Source: Liopterus haemorrhoidalis
Taxonomy: Eukaryota > Arthropoda > Insecta > Coleoptera > Dytiscidae
Length of the DNA: 64,000 nucleotides
Assembly: GCA_963971575.1 (NCBI GenBank)
Contig: OZ020620.1
Span: 39,346,924 to 39,410,923, forward strand
Reading direction: 5' to 3'
Position 1 is the stretch's first letter; each line of letters begins with the position of its first letter. Below are positions 1 through 11,306 of this stretch, piece after piece. The translations under genes and the position numbers were made by a program. The notes under the pieces are model-generated. The model was not told the DNA's origin. It ran no database searches and saw only the letters and a list, made by a program, of their open reading frames with translations.

Positions 1-76
1 CTTACTATCCAGAAAATAAGATAAGTATGTCAATTGTGTATGAACACCTACTATCCTGAAAATAAGATAGTAGAGT
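1..76. repeat. Short direct repeat, two units
   Basis: Two copies of a unit reading roughly CTACTATCCWGAAAATAAGA lie at 3-25 and 50-72. Nothing further is recognised between here and the RT relic at 370. Confidence 0.5.
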
Positions 77-369
77 AAATCGCCTAGTACTTGCGCTAGT
101 TACTAGCTCTGTTACTCTACCAATGTAAACCCGGCATTAGTGATGAATGTATATTTATCTACTTTGTGAAATAAATACCTTATTTTGTCTCTTTTGTGTT
201 TATAACTGGCTGTTGGAGCAAATAGTAACAGTAACAACGTGAAAAATACACAAGTTAAGAAATAAGATATGTTATTGTAAAAGAGGCCAATATACATATA
301 GCGTATCTCAAAAACTGGATCTAATAGACCAAATCTGACGGCTATTCTGTGCCCAAAAATTATCTAGAG

Positions 370-600
370 ACAGTTAAAAACTTGCAGGCACCAAAATGTC
401 TGTTGGGCTGTGTTATATTTACAACAACGCGACAGCCACTATAAAACTTCAAGATAAATTCAAATATTTCATACCAGTACGAGGAGTAAAGCAAGACTAC
501 CCCATAACTCCAAAGCTCTTTACTGCAGCATTAGAACGCATTTTTAAAATAATCACTTGGACGAATCGGGGCCTCAATATTTATAGTGATACATAGATAC
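370..600 (+). pseudogene. LINE reverse transcriptase fragment, RTE-like
   Basis: A 66-residue open stretch (396-596) matches the RT fingers/palm segment seen in RTE-type LINEs: GVKQDYPITPKLFTAALER followed by IFKIITWTNRGLNI, corresponding to the usual G(V/L)RQGD-ISPKLFTAALE block. The glycine and aspartate of RQGD are altered to KQDY. The frame stops just before the expected catalytic YADD block, and no endonuclease or other RT motif is visible nearby. It is a short decayed fragment and makes no functional protein. Family assignment comes from motif resemblance only; clade is uncertain. Confidence 0.6.
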
Positions 601-1788
601 AAAGAAACAGATTATATGTATATTTTTGTTGCTCGGTAACATCATTTTCTTTATAAAAAATCCGAACGTAAATTACTGAGTGATATATTTTTTAAACTGT
701 GAAAATACAACCCTATTTCTTTTGAAATATGAGTCGTGAACTCCCACCGTGTTAATATTTTCAAGTACCACCATTTGAGAAACCCTTCTATAAATCTTAC
801 ACAATAAATAATTGAATGGCAATAAAATATCAAAGATCAAACAAAGTATGAACTACCTTTAGGATTCACGCAGTTCGCGTCCCCGATATGAATCTCTCCA
901 ATTAGCCGTGCATTTATGGGGCAGACTTGTAGCCAATAGTTATAAGATTGTCACGTTCAGCTATTGTTCGCGAAACGGGTAAGTGCTAGCCCTGGTAAAC
1001 ATCGAACATCACGCCGATCTGATAGCTCCATACTGCTGAAAGGGCTACGGCTTCGACTACAACCCTTATCATACCCTTTAGATGATGCTGGACTCTCTCA
1101 CGGTATTGTACTGACATCTACTAAACACTTGGCTATGTGTGTGAAATGTTATGTACTTAAATTGTGCATTGTATGCAGCTCGTAAATTTCACTTTATCAG
1201 ACCTCTATGTATTATGCCAATCAAAACATAATAAGGAAATAAATTATATTTGTATGAGATTGTTTATGAGCATAACTTTACAGAGTAACTGTACATTTTT
1301 TTAAATTATCTTTTTATATCTATCACTGTTTTTACGCATTAAACAATGCCAAAAGAACAAAGACATGGGATACAGTTCAAACCCATAGGCAAAGGATGTT
1401 TTCAAATCATTGTATTTGCTTGGGTACTGCAATTCAGGATTAGGCTTCATACACAAGTCATTCAGCTTGATCTGTGGGCTCAAAGCCAAAATGGTGCAAG
1501 ACATATTTTCAAAAAATCTACCTTTATGCTGTAGCAGCAACGAAGGTTGTCTCAACCCTGGATTGCTAGGAGTGCAATGAAATCGGGCGGCATAATTTTA
1601 TTAATGTAGTGCAATTAATATATAGATAATTAAAATAAATAAATAAAGATAAATATTATAAAAAAAATTATTTATTTTTTAATATAATTGACAGAAGAGA
1701 ATACTTGCATTCTTAGAGAAACATTGAAAATATTGAATTAATAAATAAATAAAACATTCGGTTGGTTTCACAGATATTACTTTATTGT
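601..1788. other. No gene recognised; GC-richer patch
   Basis: Mostly AT-rich sequence. Positions 840-1180 are visibly richer in G+C than the surroundings and contain a 73-codon open frame (964-1185), but its product resembles nothing I know and has no upstream coding signal. Overlapping frames at 1301-1555 and 1346-1534 on opposite strands look like chance. Confidence 0.5.
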
Positions 1789-1790
1789 TA

Positions 1791-3019
1791 GGGCTACCTT
1801 TTAAGTTTTTACAAAAACTAAGAAAAACATTTTTCTTTTTTTTTGAACAAACTGTTTTATTGCTTTTCAAAATATTCGCCTTTAAGATTTATACACTTTG
1901 GCATGAGTTCAAACCCTCGAAACAATTTTTTCACTCTGAAGTTGGTATCTGAAAAATATGGTTTTCGAAGGCTTCAACAGCTTCTTGAGGTGATGAAAAT
2001 CGCTATCCACACATTTTTTGTTTGATATTGGAGAGCAAAAAAATTTGTAGGGGATAAATCAGGTGAATCACCTTCAAATAATCAATTGTTTGACGTGCTT
2101 TTTGGCTTGCATTGTCATGATGAAGAATGATGCGACGTTTTTGGTTGCTTTTCCTGATTTTGTCGATAACTTCTGACAAACAAATTGTTGTATACCATTC
2201 AGCATTAATTGTTCTCCGATCTTCTAAAGGAATGGTTGCGACTTTTTCAGTACAACCGAAAAAACAATTGATCATTTTCTTTGAAGTGCTTCGTGAACGA
2301 TCAACTTTTGCGGGTTTCGGTTCATCTTGGAAAATGGATTGTTGCTTAGTTTCCAGTTCATATGAATAAATGCAAGTTTCTTCACTTGTAACGATGTTGT
2401 ATACGGATTTTACAGTGCCTAGGTTGATTTTTTTTAGCATTCACTTACATCAGTCAACACGAGCCTTTTTTGAGCTTCGGTCAAATTATGCTGAATCCAT
2501 CGGGAACAGATCTTTTTCACAGCTAAATGTTCATGAAAAATCGAATGTACTGCAGTCTGCGATATGCCAAAGATGCCTCTATCTCACGGTAAGTCACATG
2601 CCGATCTTCTTCAATCATTTTGCGCACAGCATCGATGTTATTTTGAATCACAACCAATTTTGGTCGACCTTCACGAGATTCATCACTGACGGACGCACGA
2701 CCACGACTAAATTCTTCAAACCAATTGTAAACAGTCTTTTCTGATGGTGCTTCATTACCAAAAGTTGAACGAAGCGAATCTATGCATTTTTGTTGAGTCT
2801 TGTCCTTTACTAAAATCGTAAAAAATCATCCAACGAAAACCTTCACGAGTAATATCCATTTTTTCACAAACTTGTTTTTTTAAACGCTTACTGTCAACAA
2901 ACTACTCTGTCAATTTATAAGCTTCCACTGATTTCACAATAACAAATTTTACGAAATAGTAATGACACATTTCAATATTGCCATCTAGTGGTCGTTTGTA
3001 AAATCATAAAAGGTAAACC
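1791..3019 (-). mobile_element. mariner-like element, family A copy 1
   Basis: About 1.23 kb bounded by imperfect inverted ends: GGGCTACCTTTTAAGTTTTT at the left and, on the opposite strand at the right, GGTTTACCTTTTATGATTTT. Both sides carry the TA dinucleotide (1789-1790 and 3020-3021) expected of Tc1/mariner target duplication. It encodes one decayed transposase on the minus strand. Related pieces occur at 3594-3835, 9315-11665 and 23637-23876. Confidence 0.85.
1857..2859 (-). pseudogene. mariner transposase pseudogene (family A)
   Basis: The start is set by ATG at 2859, giving MDITREGFRWMIFYDFSKG, a typical mariner N-terminus, and the C-terminus KGEYFEKQ ends at TAA (1857-1859). In between are a paired-type helix-turn-helix region (VTYREIEAS, CSRWIQHNLTE), the first catalytic block degraded to TSEETCIY, and a retained HHDNAS block holding the second catalytic Asp. 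Several frameshifts and a stop separate the N-terminal part from the longest open segment (2003-2440), so this copy cannot make transposase. The third acidic block (SPDLSPNDFF in relatives) is scrambled here. Confidence 0.85.
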
Positions 3020-3038
3020 TATAACAGATAGTAGAGTA

Positions 3039-3411
3039 CACCAGCAAACATTCAACTAACGTCCGAATGCCGGCTAACTGCTTTTATGCTGGTAAATTAC
3101 TGGCACCAAAAGTAAGTGCAATGCCAGTATTAATAATGTACTTCACATTTGTATTTCGCATTCCGCCTATACGAAGTAGTTTACCAGCATTTTATAAGCA
3201 CTCTTCTTCACTCATACTTTTTACTTAAAACCATCAGAAATAAATCTTGCAACTAATGCGAGTATTTTGCACTTTACCGTTGCTGGGCCGGAAACTGATA
3301 CATCAATGGGCCAGTAACGGCCACGGGGACACCGGGGTACTGGGCCATTACTTTCAATGCCGGGGAGTATGTGCTTTACCAGTACTGGCCCGTATAAAAA
3401 TGTTTGCTGGG
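3039..3411. mobile_element. TA-flanked MITE with CAGCAAACATT ends
   Basis: A 373-bp segment has terminal inverted repeats CACCAGCAAACATT at the left and AATGTTTGCTGGG at the right. TA lies directly outside both ends (3037-3038, 3412-3413). The interior, which is GC-rich towards the right (GGGCCAGTAACGGCC and similar), codes for nothing recognisable, so this is a non-autonomous element. The TA flanks suggest a Tc1/mariner-type or similar mobilising transposase; the family is not identified. Confidence 0.7.
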
Positions 3412-3413
3412 TA

Positions 3414-3593
3414 CTGTATTAAAAAAAAAAAAACGTACCTAATATAAATTCAGAAAATTTGTAAAGGTAGTGAAAGCCATTAATTAATATTTTCATATAA
3501 TTAACTACATCATAAATTTTTTGAATTATTCATATTAATTCAAAAAAAAAAAAAAAAACGATTTTTCTTAAGAATTCAAAATAAAATATTTCG
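3414..3593. repeat. 180-bp dispersed repeat, copy 1
   Basis: This AT-rich block, including AAAGCCATTAATTAATATTT and TTGAATTATTCATATTAATT, recurs in the same orientation at 11770-11955. Both copies lie beside family A mariner sequence, so the duplicated unit may be a larger segment or the shared 3' part of an unrecognised element. Confidence 0.75.
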
Positions 3594-3835
3594 GCATTCA
3601 CTTACATCAATCAACACGAGCCTTTTTTGGGCTTCGGTCAAATTATGCGGAATCCATCGGGAACAGATTTTTTTCACAGCTAACTGTTCCTGCAAAATCG
3701 AATGTAGTGCAATCTGCGATATGCCAAAGGATGCCTCTAGCTCACGGTAAATCACATGCCAATCTTCTTCAATCATTGTGGGCACAGCATCGATTTTTTT
3801 TTTAATCACAACCGATTTTGGTCGACTATTTCCAC
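3594..3835 (-). pseudogene. mariner transposase internal fragment (family A)
   Basis: The minus strand encodes about 77 residues (open 3576-3809) of the mariner DNA-binding region, including IEEDWHVIYRELEASFGIS, HSILQEQLAVKKICSRW and NLTEAQKRLVLIDVSEC. This is colinear with copy 1 at 1857-2859 and with the copy at 9484-11605. Neither inverted end is present and no catalytic block follows, so it is an isolated internal fragment. Its edge at about 3593 abuts the 180-bp dispersed repeat exactly where the other copy of that repeat continues with different sequence, marking a junction. Confidence 0.8.
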
Positions 3836-4373
3836 GTGTGCGTCAGTTCGTGAGTGTCGTGTTGTTCATCGCAACTTCCACGTTGAAAATATTAAAATAA
3901 TAAAACAAATCTGTTGCAATAATAACTAATTCACAATTTAAAAATTTAGTCCACTTAGCTACGCTAGCATTAATAAATTTAAAGATTTAGATCAAATATG
4001 TGAGTAAAGATAATGTATGGAAGTGGTCGATTTAGAAGTCAGTAGAGAGCCTTTATCTTGCAAGTTATATATTGTTATGCAACCTTAATTACTGAAATCA
4101 TACACAGATTTATAGCACCTCCTGTAGAGGCGCTGAGATATTTTTATTTGTTTATATACGTACGGATGCACCCGTAATTCAATCTTAAATAATGTTCTAA
4201 GGGAATTTTCCAGCTGGCTGCCTTTTACCAGATCAGAATTTGCAGTATTTTATGGCAATGGTTTTCAAAAATATTACTCTGCACTAAACAGACGCACTTG
4301 GCTGGGCATGTTAGTTAAAATGTTCTTATCGCGAAGTGAAATTTACAAATGTAAATTGGTGTTATTCATCTAT
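3836..4373. other. No gene recognised
   Basis: AT-rich sequence with no supported coding region, inverted repeat or tandem array. Confidence 0.5.
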
Positions 4374-4560
4374 GTTCGTATTTGCAAAAACATACATTTA
4401 TGGTTGGAATTAAGCCAGCCTCAAGGAATCCTGGCCTCAATAATGCACTGGAGACGGCAATAATATAATAATCCTCTCCAAGTTCTTGCTTACGCAGTCG
4501 ATATTTTTATAATAAAAAGCCATATTACATGTTCGTATTTGTAAAAATATCTATAATATA
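4374..4560 (+). repeat. RT-derived repeat unit, copy 1
   Basis: A unit of about 156 bp begins TTCGTATTTGCAAAAACATA and starts again at about 4530. Within it, the plus strand reads LQVLAYAVDIFII, close to the LAYADDI catalytic block of LINE reverse transcriptases with one Asp changed. The same material, permuted, occurs at 6085-6300. It is a decayed, locally repeated LINE fragment, too short to place in a clade. Confidence 0.55.
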
Positions 4561-4930
4561 ATACCCCAACCTGTGTCCCTGGCTGTCTGGGTGCGTGGAA
4601 ATCTAAAACAATTGAAGCGAGTATGTTATTATATAGTAGTATTAATTTATGTATTGGACAGTAGTGTGCTGTGAATTTTAGTTTTCAGTGTTGACAATAA
4701 ATTAGTAAAAATGACAGTTGTGTTTTTCATTAAAAAATCACTTCACAATTATTGATTTAGTTGGGAAATACACGGATCGGTTTTTTTACGAAACAAAACA
4801 GAGAAAAACGTTATCCTTCCGTGATATTCGACATTTTTGATTAAAATTATTATTAGCAGAAAAATAATTATTTAAAAAAATATTTGGTTTGATGAAAGTA
4901 AGTAAGAAAAATGTGACTTTTTTTTTCTTT
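4561..4930. other. No gene recognised
   Basis: AT-rich spacer between the RT-derived repeat and the tandem duplication; no feature supported. Confidence 0.5.
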
Positions 4931-5306
4931 ATTATTATTTTTTCAATGCTTTATTATTTTTTTATTTCTACGATTTCTAATTATTTAAATAGTGATTATT
5001 TTATCTGTCTATTAGTTTTTGGCGTTCTTGCTTCTTTTTTATAATAAATTAATATATTTCACTAAAAATAGTAGCAGCAAGATTCCGACATGTAACGTAA
5101 CTTACCGAAGTTTACCAAATTATTATTTTTTCAATGTTTTATTATTTTTTTATTTCTACGATTTCTAATTATTTAAATAGTGATTCTTTTATCTGTCTAT
5201 TAGTTTTTGGCGTTCTTGCTTCTTTTTTATAATAAATTAATATATTTCACTAAAAATAGTAGCAGCAAGATTCCGACATGTAACGTAACTTACCGAAATT
5301 TACCGA
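4931..5306 (+). repeat. 188-bp tandem duplication
   Basis: 4931-5118 and 5119-5306 are nearly identical head-to-tail copies at an exact offset of 188 bp, differing at only a few sites. Each ends with ACATGTAACGTAACTTACCG. No coding sequence or terminal inverted repeat is seen, so it looks like a recent local duplication. Confidence 0.9.
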
Positions 5307-6084
5307 AGTATCCAAACGTCATTAAACGCGCTAGGTGACAACTTATTTGTGTAAATTTAAAATTGGTTCGAAATATTTAAAATATTTTGGTAAAAATTAG
5401 AAATTGATACATTCAATAGTTTGCACCTTTGAAATTGTATGTCATGTTGGTATTAAAACATGGTAAAAAATTTCACTTTCTTAAAATTTCATTCCATTTG
5501 ACATATGTCATAAAGATAAATGATATCTTAGTTATAATCATAACCAACATATCTGAAGTAGGTTTTACAGCGTAAGGAATATTTTGAAATGACAAATTTA
5601 CATTTAAAAGTCAGTACTACACTATAAAAGTAAACGGGCAAGCAATTAAATTTTACTTTGTAATAGTTTCTCACGATATATTTCAAAATGATTTGAGATA
5701 TAGTGTAAGTACGCTTTTTTCCGTGTGTGTATTTTTTCATTTGCGCTTTTTTCCGTGTGCGTATTTTTATATTATATAAGTAATTGGAAAATTTATTTTA
5801 ATAAATATATTTTAAATTTAACGTCTCAAATCATTTTCAGTTTTATTATTATAAAGGTAATGCACGAGTGAAAATGAATCGTTTTCCCATCTTAAAAAGT
5901 TAATGAATAAATAATTCGGAATAATGCTCATTATTTGCCCAGTTTTTAATAATGTGCGAAGAGTTGATTCAATTTGAATTAGATGAAGTTAGGCGTATGG
6001 CTAGAGAAAGAAGTATGAGGTATCGAGCAAGTTCCACATTAAGGTAATGATTTGTTTGCCAACACAGTTGGCAACCGGTCCACT
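5307..6084. other. No gene recognised
   Basis: AT-rich. A 70-codon minus-strand frame (5528-5740) resembles nothing known. A short direct repeat, CGCTTTTTTCCGTGTG, occurs twice near 5712 and 5745. Confidence 0.5.
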
Positions 6085-6300
6085 AGTAATGTAATAATCC
6101 TCTCCAAGTTCTTGATTACGCAGTAAATATTGTTATAATAAAAAGCCATATTACATGTTCGTATTTGTGAAAACATACATTTGTGGTTGCAATTAAGGCA
6201 GCCTCACGGAATTCTGGCGTCAATATTCCACTGGAGGCAGCAATAAGATATCATTCCAGTCCAAAATCAGGCTTATGCCGACGATATTGTAATAATAGGG
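6085..6300 (+). pseudogene. LINE RT relic, tandem YADD-like blocks
   Basis: Two plus-strand traces of the RT catalytic block are present: LQVLDYAVNIVII near 6095 and QAYADDIVIIG near 6268-6300. The second keeps the full YADD. Between them runs sequence shared with 4374-4470 (GTTCGTATTTGTGAAAACAT onward). No continuous frame links the blocks. The pattern suggests a LINE fragment that was tandemly duplicated and decayed. The family resembles the one whose relic lies at 58270-58860. Confidence 0.5.
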
Positions 6301-6338
6301 TGAATTTTGGTCTGGATAAACGTCAATTGTTGCCCTTA

Positions 6339-7621
6339 CCAGGTCTATAAGTATGAAATGTGGATTTTCTTGCCACGCAAACATAGTGTATAGATCAAAG
6401 TTTCAACACATATGGCGTTTTGTTAAGTTATCATTAAGTATCAAATGAGTATAGATTATAATTTGAAAAATGATCATATAGTTTTGTTTTACTGTGTTAA
6501 AAATGTCAAATTTTGTGCTAAATAAAGAGCATTCGCGGACAGTATTACTGTTTTGTTTTCATTTGAAAAAAAACTGCTGCTGAATCATACCGACTGCTTC
6601 GAGAAGCTTATGGTGAATATGCTCCATCGCAAGATACGTGTGAACGATGGTTTCGGCGTTTCAAAAGTGGTGACTTTGATCTTAGAGACAAAGAACATGG
6701 AAAAGCTCCAAAAAAATATGAAGATACAAAATTGGAAACATTGCTACAGGAAGACGATAGCCAATCACAAAAACAACTAGCAGAGCAGTTAGGCGTTAGT
6801 CAACAAGCAGTTAGTCCAATCACCTACGAGAGATGGGTAAGATCCAGAAAGTCGGCAGATGGGCTCCACATGCATTGAATGAGAGGCAGATGGAAAAACG
6901 CAAAAACACTTGTGAAATTTTGCTTGCACGATACAAAAGGAAGTCTTTTTTGCATCGTATCATTACTGGAGATGAAAAATGGATTTATTTTGAAAATCCC
7001 AAACGCAAAAAATCATGGGTGAACCCAGGCTCACCATCCACATCAACTGCAAGACCGAAACGCTTTGGCAAAAAGACAATGCTCTGTACTTGGTGGGACC
7101 AAAAGGGTGTGGTCTATTATGAATTGTTAAAACCTGGTGAAACAGTTAATACCCAACGCTACCAACATCAACTGATCGAATTGAACCATTCGCTGCTCAT
7201 AAAACGACCAGCATACGAAAGAAGACAGTACAAGGTAATCTTTCTTCAACATAACGCTCCATCACATAAGGTAAAAGCAGTTTGCAACACATTGGAGGCA
7301 CTCAAGTGGGAAGTGCTACCCCATGCCGCTTACTCACCAGACTTGGCCTCTTCAGATTACCACTTGTTCGCATCGATGGGTCACGCACTTGCCGAGCAGC
7401 ACTTTTGTTCATATGAAAATGTGAAAGAATGCCTAGATGAATGGTTTGCGGGGAAAGGGGAAGAGTTCTACTGGCGAGGTATTCACAAATTGCCTGAAAG
7501 ATGGGGAAAATGTATAACTTCTAATGGAGCATACTTTGAATAAATAAACTTTTACTGTTCTTTTGAGTGTAATGTGTTTTATTTTAAAAAAAAAATCCGC
7601 ATTTCATACTTGTAGACCTGG
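6339..7621 (+). mobile_element. Full-length mauritiana-type (Mos1-like) mariner
   Basis: A 1283-bp element has clean inverted ends: CCAGGTCTATAAGTATGAAA at the left and, read inward from the right, CCAGGTCTACAAGTATGAAA. TA lies directly outside both (6337-6338, 7622-7623). Mos1 is about 1.29 kb with very similar ends, so the copy is structurally complete. It holds one transposase frame that is disabled by mutation. Confidence 0.95.
6503..7543 (+). pseudogene. Mos1-like mariner transposase, inactivated
   Basis: ATG 6503 opens a frame beginning MSNFVLNKEHSRTVLLFCFH, and the C-terminus GAYFE ends at TAA 7541-7543, so about 345 residues were encoded. An extra A in the A-run near 6566-6573 shifts the frame. 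Two extra bases near 6815 shift it again and rejoin the long open segment 6833-7543. In that 236-residue segment the first catalytic Asp is present (TGDEKW, residue 47) and the third is present (SSDYHLF, residue 175). The second is lost: FLQHNAPSH has His at residue 140 where FLHDNAPSH is expected. The 34-residue spacing confirms the D,D34D class. Few other lesions suggest a fairly young copy. Confidence 0.95.
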
Positions 7622-7689
7622 TAAGTAAGTCAATGCAAATGTAGATTTAAGGATGAGTTTATAAATATCAAAATTATTTTATTTTTCAC

Positions 7690-8075
7690 TCCGCTGTAAA
7701 CAGCAGGGTCTGGGATTTGTCCGTGTTTCAGCATAATTTATTGATGTTAAACCAAGAATTTGCTTCAGCTGTCATGGATCTATTTTCGGAAAGGAGAGCA
7801 CTTAGATTGGAGTTTCTAGTTAATAATGTTGTGTCCTCTGCATAGAGAACTGTTTTAGAAGTCATAAGAAGGGGTAGGTCATTAATATATATTAAAAAGA
7901 GTAACGGACCAAGTATGGAACCTTGTGGAACACCAAATTGTAACGGAAGAGTTTTAGATTTATTGTTGTCAAGCTGAGTAAATTGTTTCCTATCCAATAG
8001 ATATGATCTAAGCAAGGAGCAGCTGTTTTCATCAAAACCATAAAGAAATAGCTTATTTAATAAAATGTTATGCGA
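7690..8075 (-). pseudogene. Jockey/CR1-like LINE reverse transcriptase fragment
   Basis: The minus strand reads SHNILLNKLFLYGFDE, then LLRSYLLDRKQ, FGVPQGSILGPLLFLIYIND and LYAEDTTLL. These are the RT thumb-side helix, the GVPQGSILGPLLF motif and the catalytic YADDT box with Asp changed to Glu. An in-frame TGA at about 7727 interrupts the frame, after which it continues as NTDKSQTLLFTAE to a stop near 7690. The fragment is truncated at both ends. The motif set is typical of Jockey or CR1-group LINEs; no endonuclease is present. Confidence 0.85.
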
Positions 8076-9314
8076 GATGCAGGGGGGGGAGCAACAAGTT
8101 CAGTCAGATGAGGTGGTGATGGAAGTGGTGCAAATTGAGCTTCGCAGTCACTAAAAAACATTTTCTCTGTCATTATTTGCAAGTTTGGATAAGAACGTAT
8201 TAAAGCAAGAGCACTATTTTGAAAAATAAAATTTGTTTCCTTAACTTTATATTAAAAATAAAGTCTGTATTAATTCCTTTTATTACTAATAAACGAATGC
8301 ATTGTATTCTATTCATTTCTAGAAACGCGATTCTTAAGACTAGAAACGCTTTTCTAGAAACGCCGTCTATCGATGACAGTAAAATCATATGTAAGGTGAC
8401 AAAATTATAATCCGAAGATAATACGCTCCGAAAATAAAGTTTCTATGGCTGCTTTAATATTGCATGGCGTCTAAAAATATAAAAATAATGAGTGTATTTA
8501 CACCAGTAGTCCGCTATATTTTTACAGTATCCAAACAACAGTATCTATTTTTGTGTTGGAACCAGGTGCAGTGTCAAGAGCATGTAATTAGCGTTTACTT
8601 CCACATCCGCGAGCGGCGCTAGTGTCTCTACGTGCGGAATGTTTTATCTGCGGTATGTACTATATCACCATCATGTCTGTGATCTGTCAACAGATTCAAC
8701 TCCTAAACATAAAAGAGATCCGAATTTGACACATTTCTTTTAAAAGTTACAGGAAGTTCTGGTATTGTTTTAAAGGTATATGAGTTGTGGCTATTAAGTA
8801 AGGAGACTAATGTTGAATTTGACTGAGAAAAACGTACATTTTATTTATTTCTCCCATAAAAAATATCTTTAAAACTGAAAAATAGATTGTAATTTTGTTA
8901 CAAAAAAAAGTAAGCGTAATTCAAAAAAGTAAATGTTGAATTAAATGAGTTCTTGTTTTTTTGGCAATTATTGGAAAGAGAAAGGTAACATATATATTCT
9001 AATGTGTCTATATCACACCACGTTCACTCTAATTTATCTATTTTAATATTATTACAGAAAATTTATCGACGTGTATCATATAAATTTGATTCAATTTAAT
9101 ATAATTTAATATGTCAGATAGATAACTATACAAGACTTTCTTTTCGCATAGCTATGCTTTGAAAAGTGTAAAATAACTTCAATTTCAATAAATAAACAAC
9201 TAGGTTCAACAAAAAATTCAAAAAATGTATAGGTGCTAAGAATATTTGGGTTCGCTGAATCCAAAAATAAAAGTATGTTTGTCTAATTGGCTCTAGTAAC
9301 CCTCGTATTAACGA
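8076..9314. other. No gene recognised
   Basis: AT-rich. A short patch at 8325-8370 repeats CTAGAAACGC in direct and near-palindromic form. A 22-bp palindrome (AACCCTCGT, 4-nt loop, ACGAGGGTT) at about 9298-9319 straddles the left end of the next mariner. Confidence 0.5.
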
Positions 9315-10119
9315 GGGTTGCCTGTTATGTTTTTACAAACGACCACAAGATGGCAATATTGAAATGTGTCATTATATTTGTAAAATTTGACATTTGTTAT
9401 ATTGAAATCAGTGGCAGCTTTTAAATTGACCAAGGAGTTTGTTGACAGTGAGCGTTAAAAAAAACTGGATAAAAAACTCGTGAATGGATATTACTCGTGA
9501 AGCTTTTCGTTGGATGATTTTTTACGATTTTAGTAAAGGCACTCAATAACAATGCATAGATTCGCTTTGTTCAACTTTTGGTAATGAAGCACCAGCAGAA
9601 AAGAAATTTCGTCGTGGTCGTGCATCCGTCAGTGATGAATCTCGTGAAGGTCGACCAAAATCGGTTATGATCCAAAAAAAGATCGATGCTGTGTGCAAAA
9701 TGATTGTTCGTCTTCAAATCTGGATTCTCACGGGCCTGTGATTTACCGTGAGATAGAGGCATCCTTTGGTTTATCGCAGACTGCAATACATTCGATTTTG
9801 CATGAACATTTAGCTATGAAAAAGATCTGTTCCCGATGGATTCCGCATAATTTGACCAAAACTCAAAAAAGGCTCGTGTTGATTGATGTAAAGGAATGCT
9901 AAAAAAATTCAACCTAGGCACTGCAAAATCCCTATACAACATCGTTACAGGTGACGAAACTTTATTTATTCATATGAACCGGAACTAAGCTACAATCCAC
10001 TGTTTGGGTCTTCGGCCGAACCGAAACCCACAAAAGTTGTTCGTTCACGAAGTCCTTCGAAGAAAATGATCGCTTGTTTCTTCAGTTGTACTGGACATGT
10101 CGCAACCATTCCTTTAGAG

Positions 10120-11103
10120 CAAGGGTGTCAAACTCATTTTAGCCTCGGGCCATTTTTCTAACAAGTAAAATTTACGCGGGCCGCACGTTTTGTACAGGCT
10201 ATTCCAAATGTTTAGGCGGAACTAAATGCGAACTTCGTTCTTTAAGGTTGTCACGAGAAGGAACCTTGCTTGTATAATTTCAAGTTTAAGGTTGGTATGT
10301 GAAAATTAAAAATTAACAGTGAAACCATAGAGACGATGACATTTATTAAAAATTTGAATATATTTTCACATATATTGACAAAAAAATAATAATAATAATA
10401 ATAGTAATAATAAATGGGTAATTTTTATTAAGAATGACAAAAAATTAAAATTAAATGAAACGGACATTTTATAATAACAATCAATTTAATCTAGAGTTTG
10501 CAATGTGAGTATGATTTACAAAGCTTAAACAAAATGACCAAAAGTTCAAATTAATAGATAAAAATTACTAGATTTTAAAATCTAGTTCCAACTCAACGTT
10601 TGGAATAGCCTATATTTATATTGTTACTTATTCTGTTTTTTATTTTCCTCCATTTTTTTGAATATTTATTTGAAGGAAGTAAGGAAATAACATTTAAATA
10701 ATAACAATTAAATTTTGCCAAAATATTTGCTTTATCGAACAACAAAACAAAAACGGGTCGAAATCATCGTAGTGGTACTGTACACAGCAGTTGCACCTAT
10801 AGAAAAGTGGTATTTGATAGCTCTGCTTACGAGAGTATTATTTGGAATCACGGGGAATCGCTGATCTACCGACTATCGCACGGCTAACTGAAACAGTTAT
10901 TGCCTGACTATTGGTTTTCCGCCCTTGCCGAAGTCTTGACGCCGCAGCCCGGACAGCTTCTGTCACGAGGTATTTTCATTCAAATAAATGTTTATACTAT
11001 ATATGGTATAAAAAATTATTATAGTATAAGAAGTCGTTACGGGCCGCTAAAATGCATTTATTGGGCCGCATGCGGCCCGTGGGCCGCCAGTTTGACACCC
11101 TTG
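10120..11103. mobile_element. Non-autonomous hAT element inside a mariner
   Basis: A 984-bp insertion has inverted ends CAAGGGTGTCAAACT and AGTTTGACACCCTTG, the typical hAT form. It is flanked by an exact 8-bp target duplication, CTTTAGAG, at 10112-10119 and 11104-11111. The subterminal GGGCC-rich sequence (CCTCGGGCCATTTTT, GGCCGCATGCGGCCCGTGGG) is also common in hAT elements. No transposase frame is present, so it was moved by a related autonomous element. It post-dates the mariner it interrupts. Confidence 0.95.
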
Positions 11104-11214
11104 CTTTAGAGGATCGGAGAACAGTTAATCCTGAATGGTATACAACAATTTTTTTGCCAGAAGTCATCGACAAAATCAGGAAAAACAACCAAAAACGTCA
11201 CATCATTCTTCATC

Positions 11215-11306
11215 TTCATTCACTTTGCAACGTATCGATTTTATGTGACATAACTTGTAATTTCTTGAAGTTTAATAAAGGGTTTATTATTATTATTATT
11301 ATTATC
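11215..11306 (+). mobile_element. Truncated LINE 3' tail insertion
   Basis: About 90 bp, absent from mariner copy 1, ends with TTTAATAAAGGGTTTATTAT and a run of (TTA). The empty site can be read from copy 1 (CTTCATC|ATGACAATG), leaving at most a 3-bp duplication (ATC). The AATAAAG-(TTA)n tail resembles the tails at 21731-21764 and 26986-27030, so a 5'-truncated LINE insertion is the simplest reading. Confidence 0.75.
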
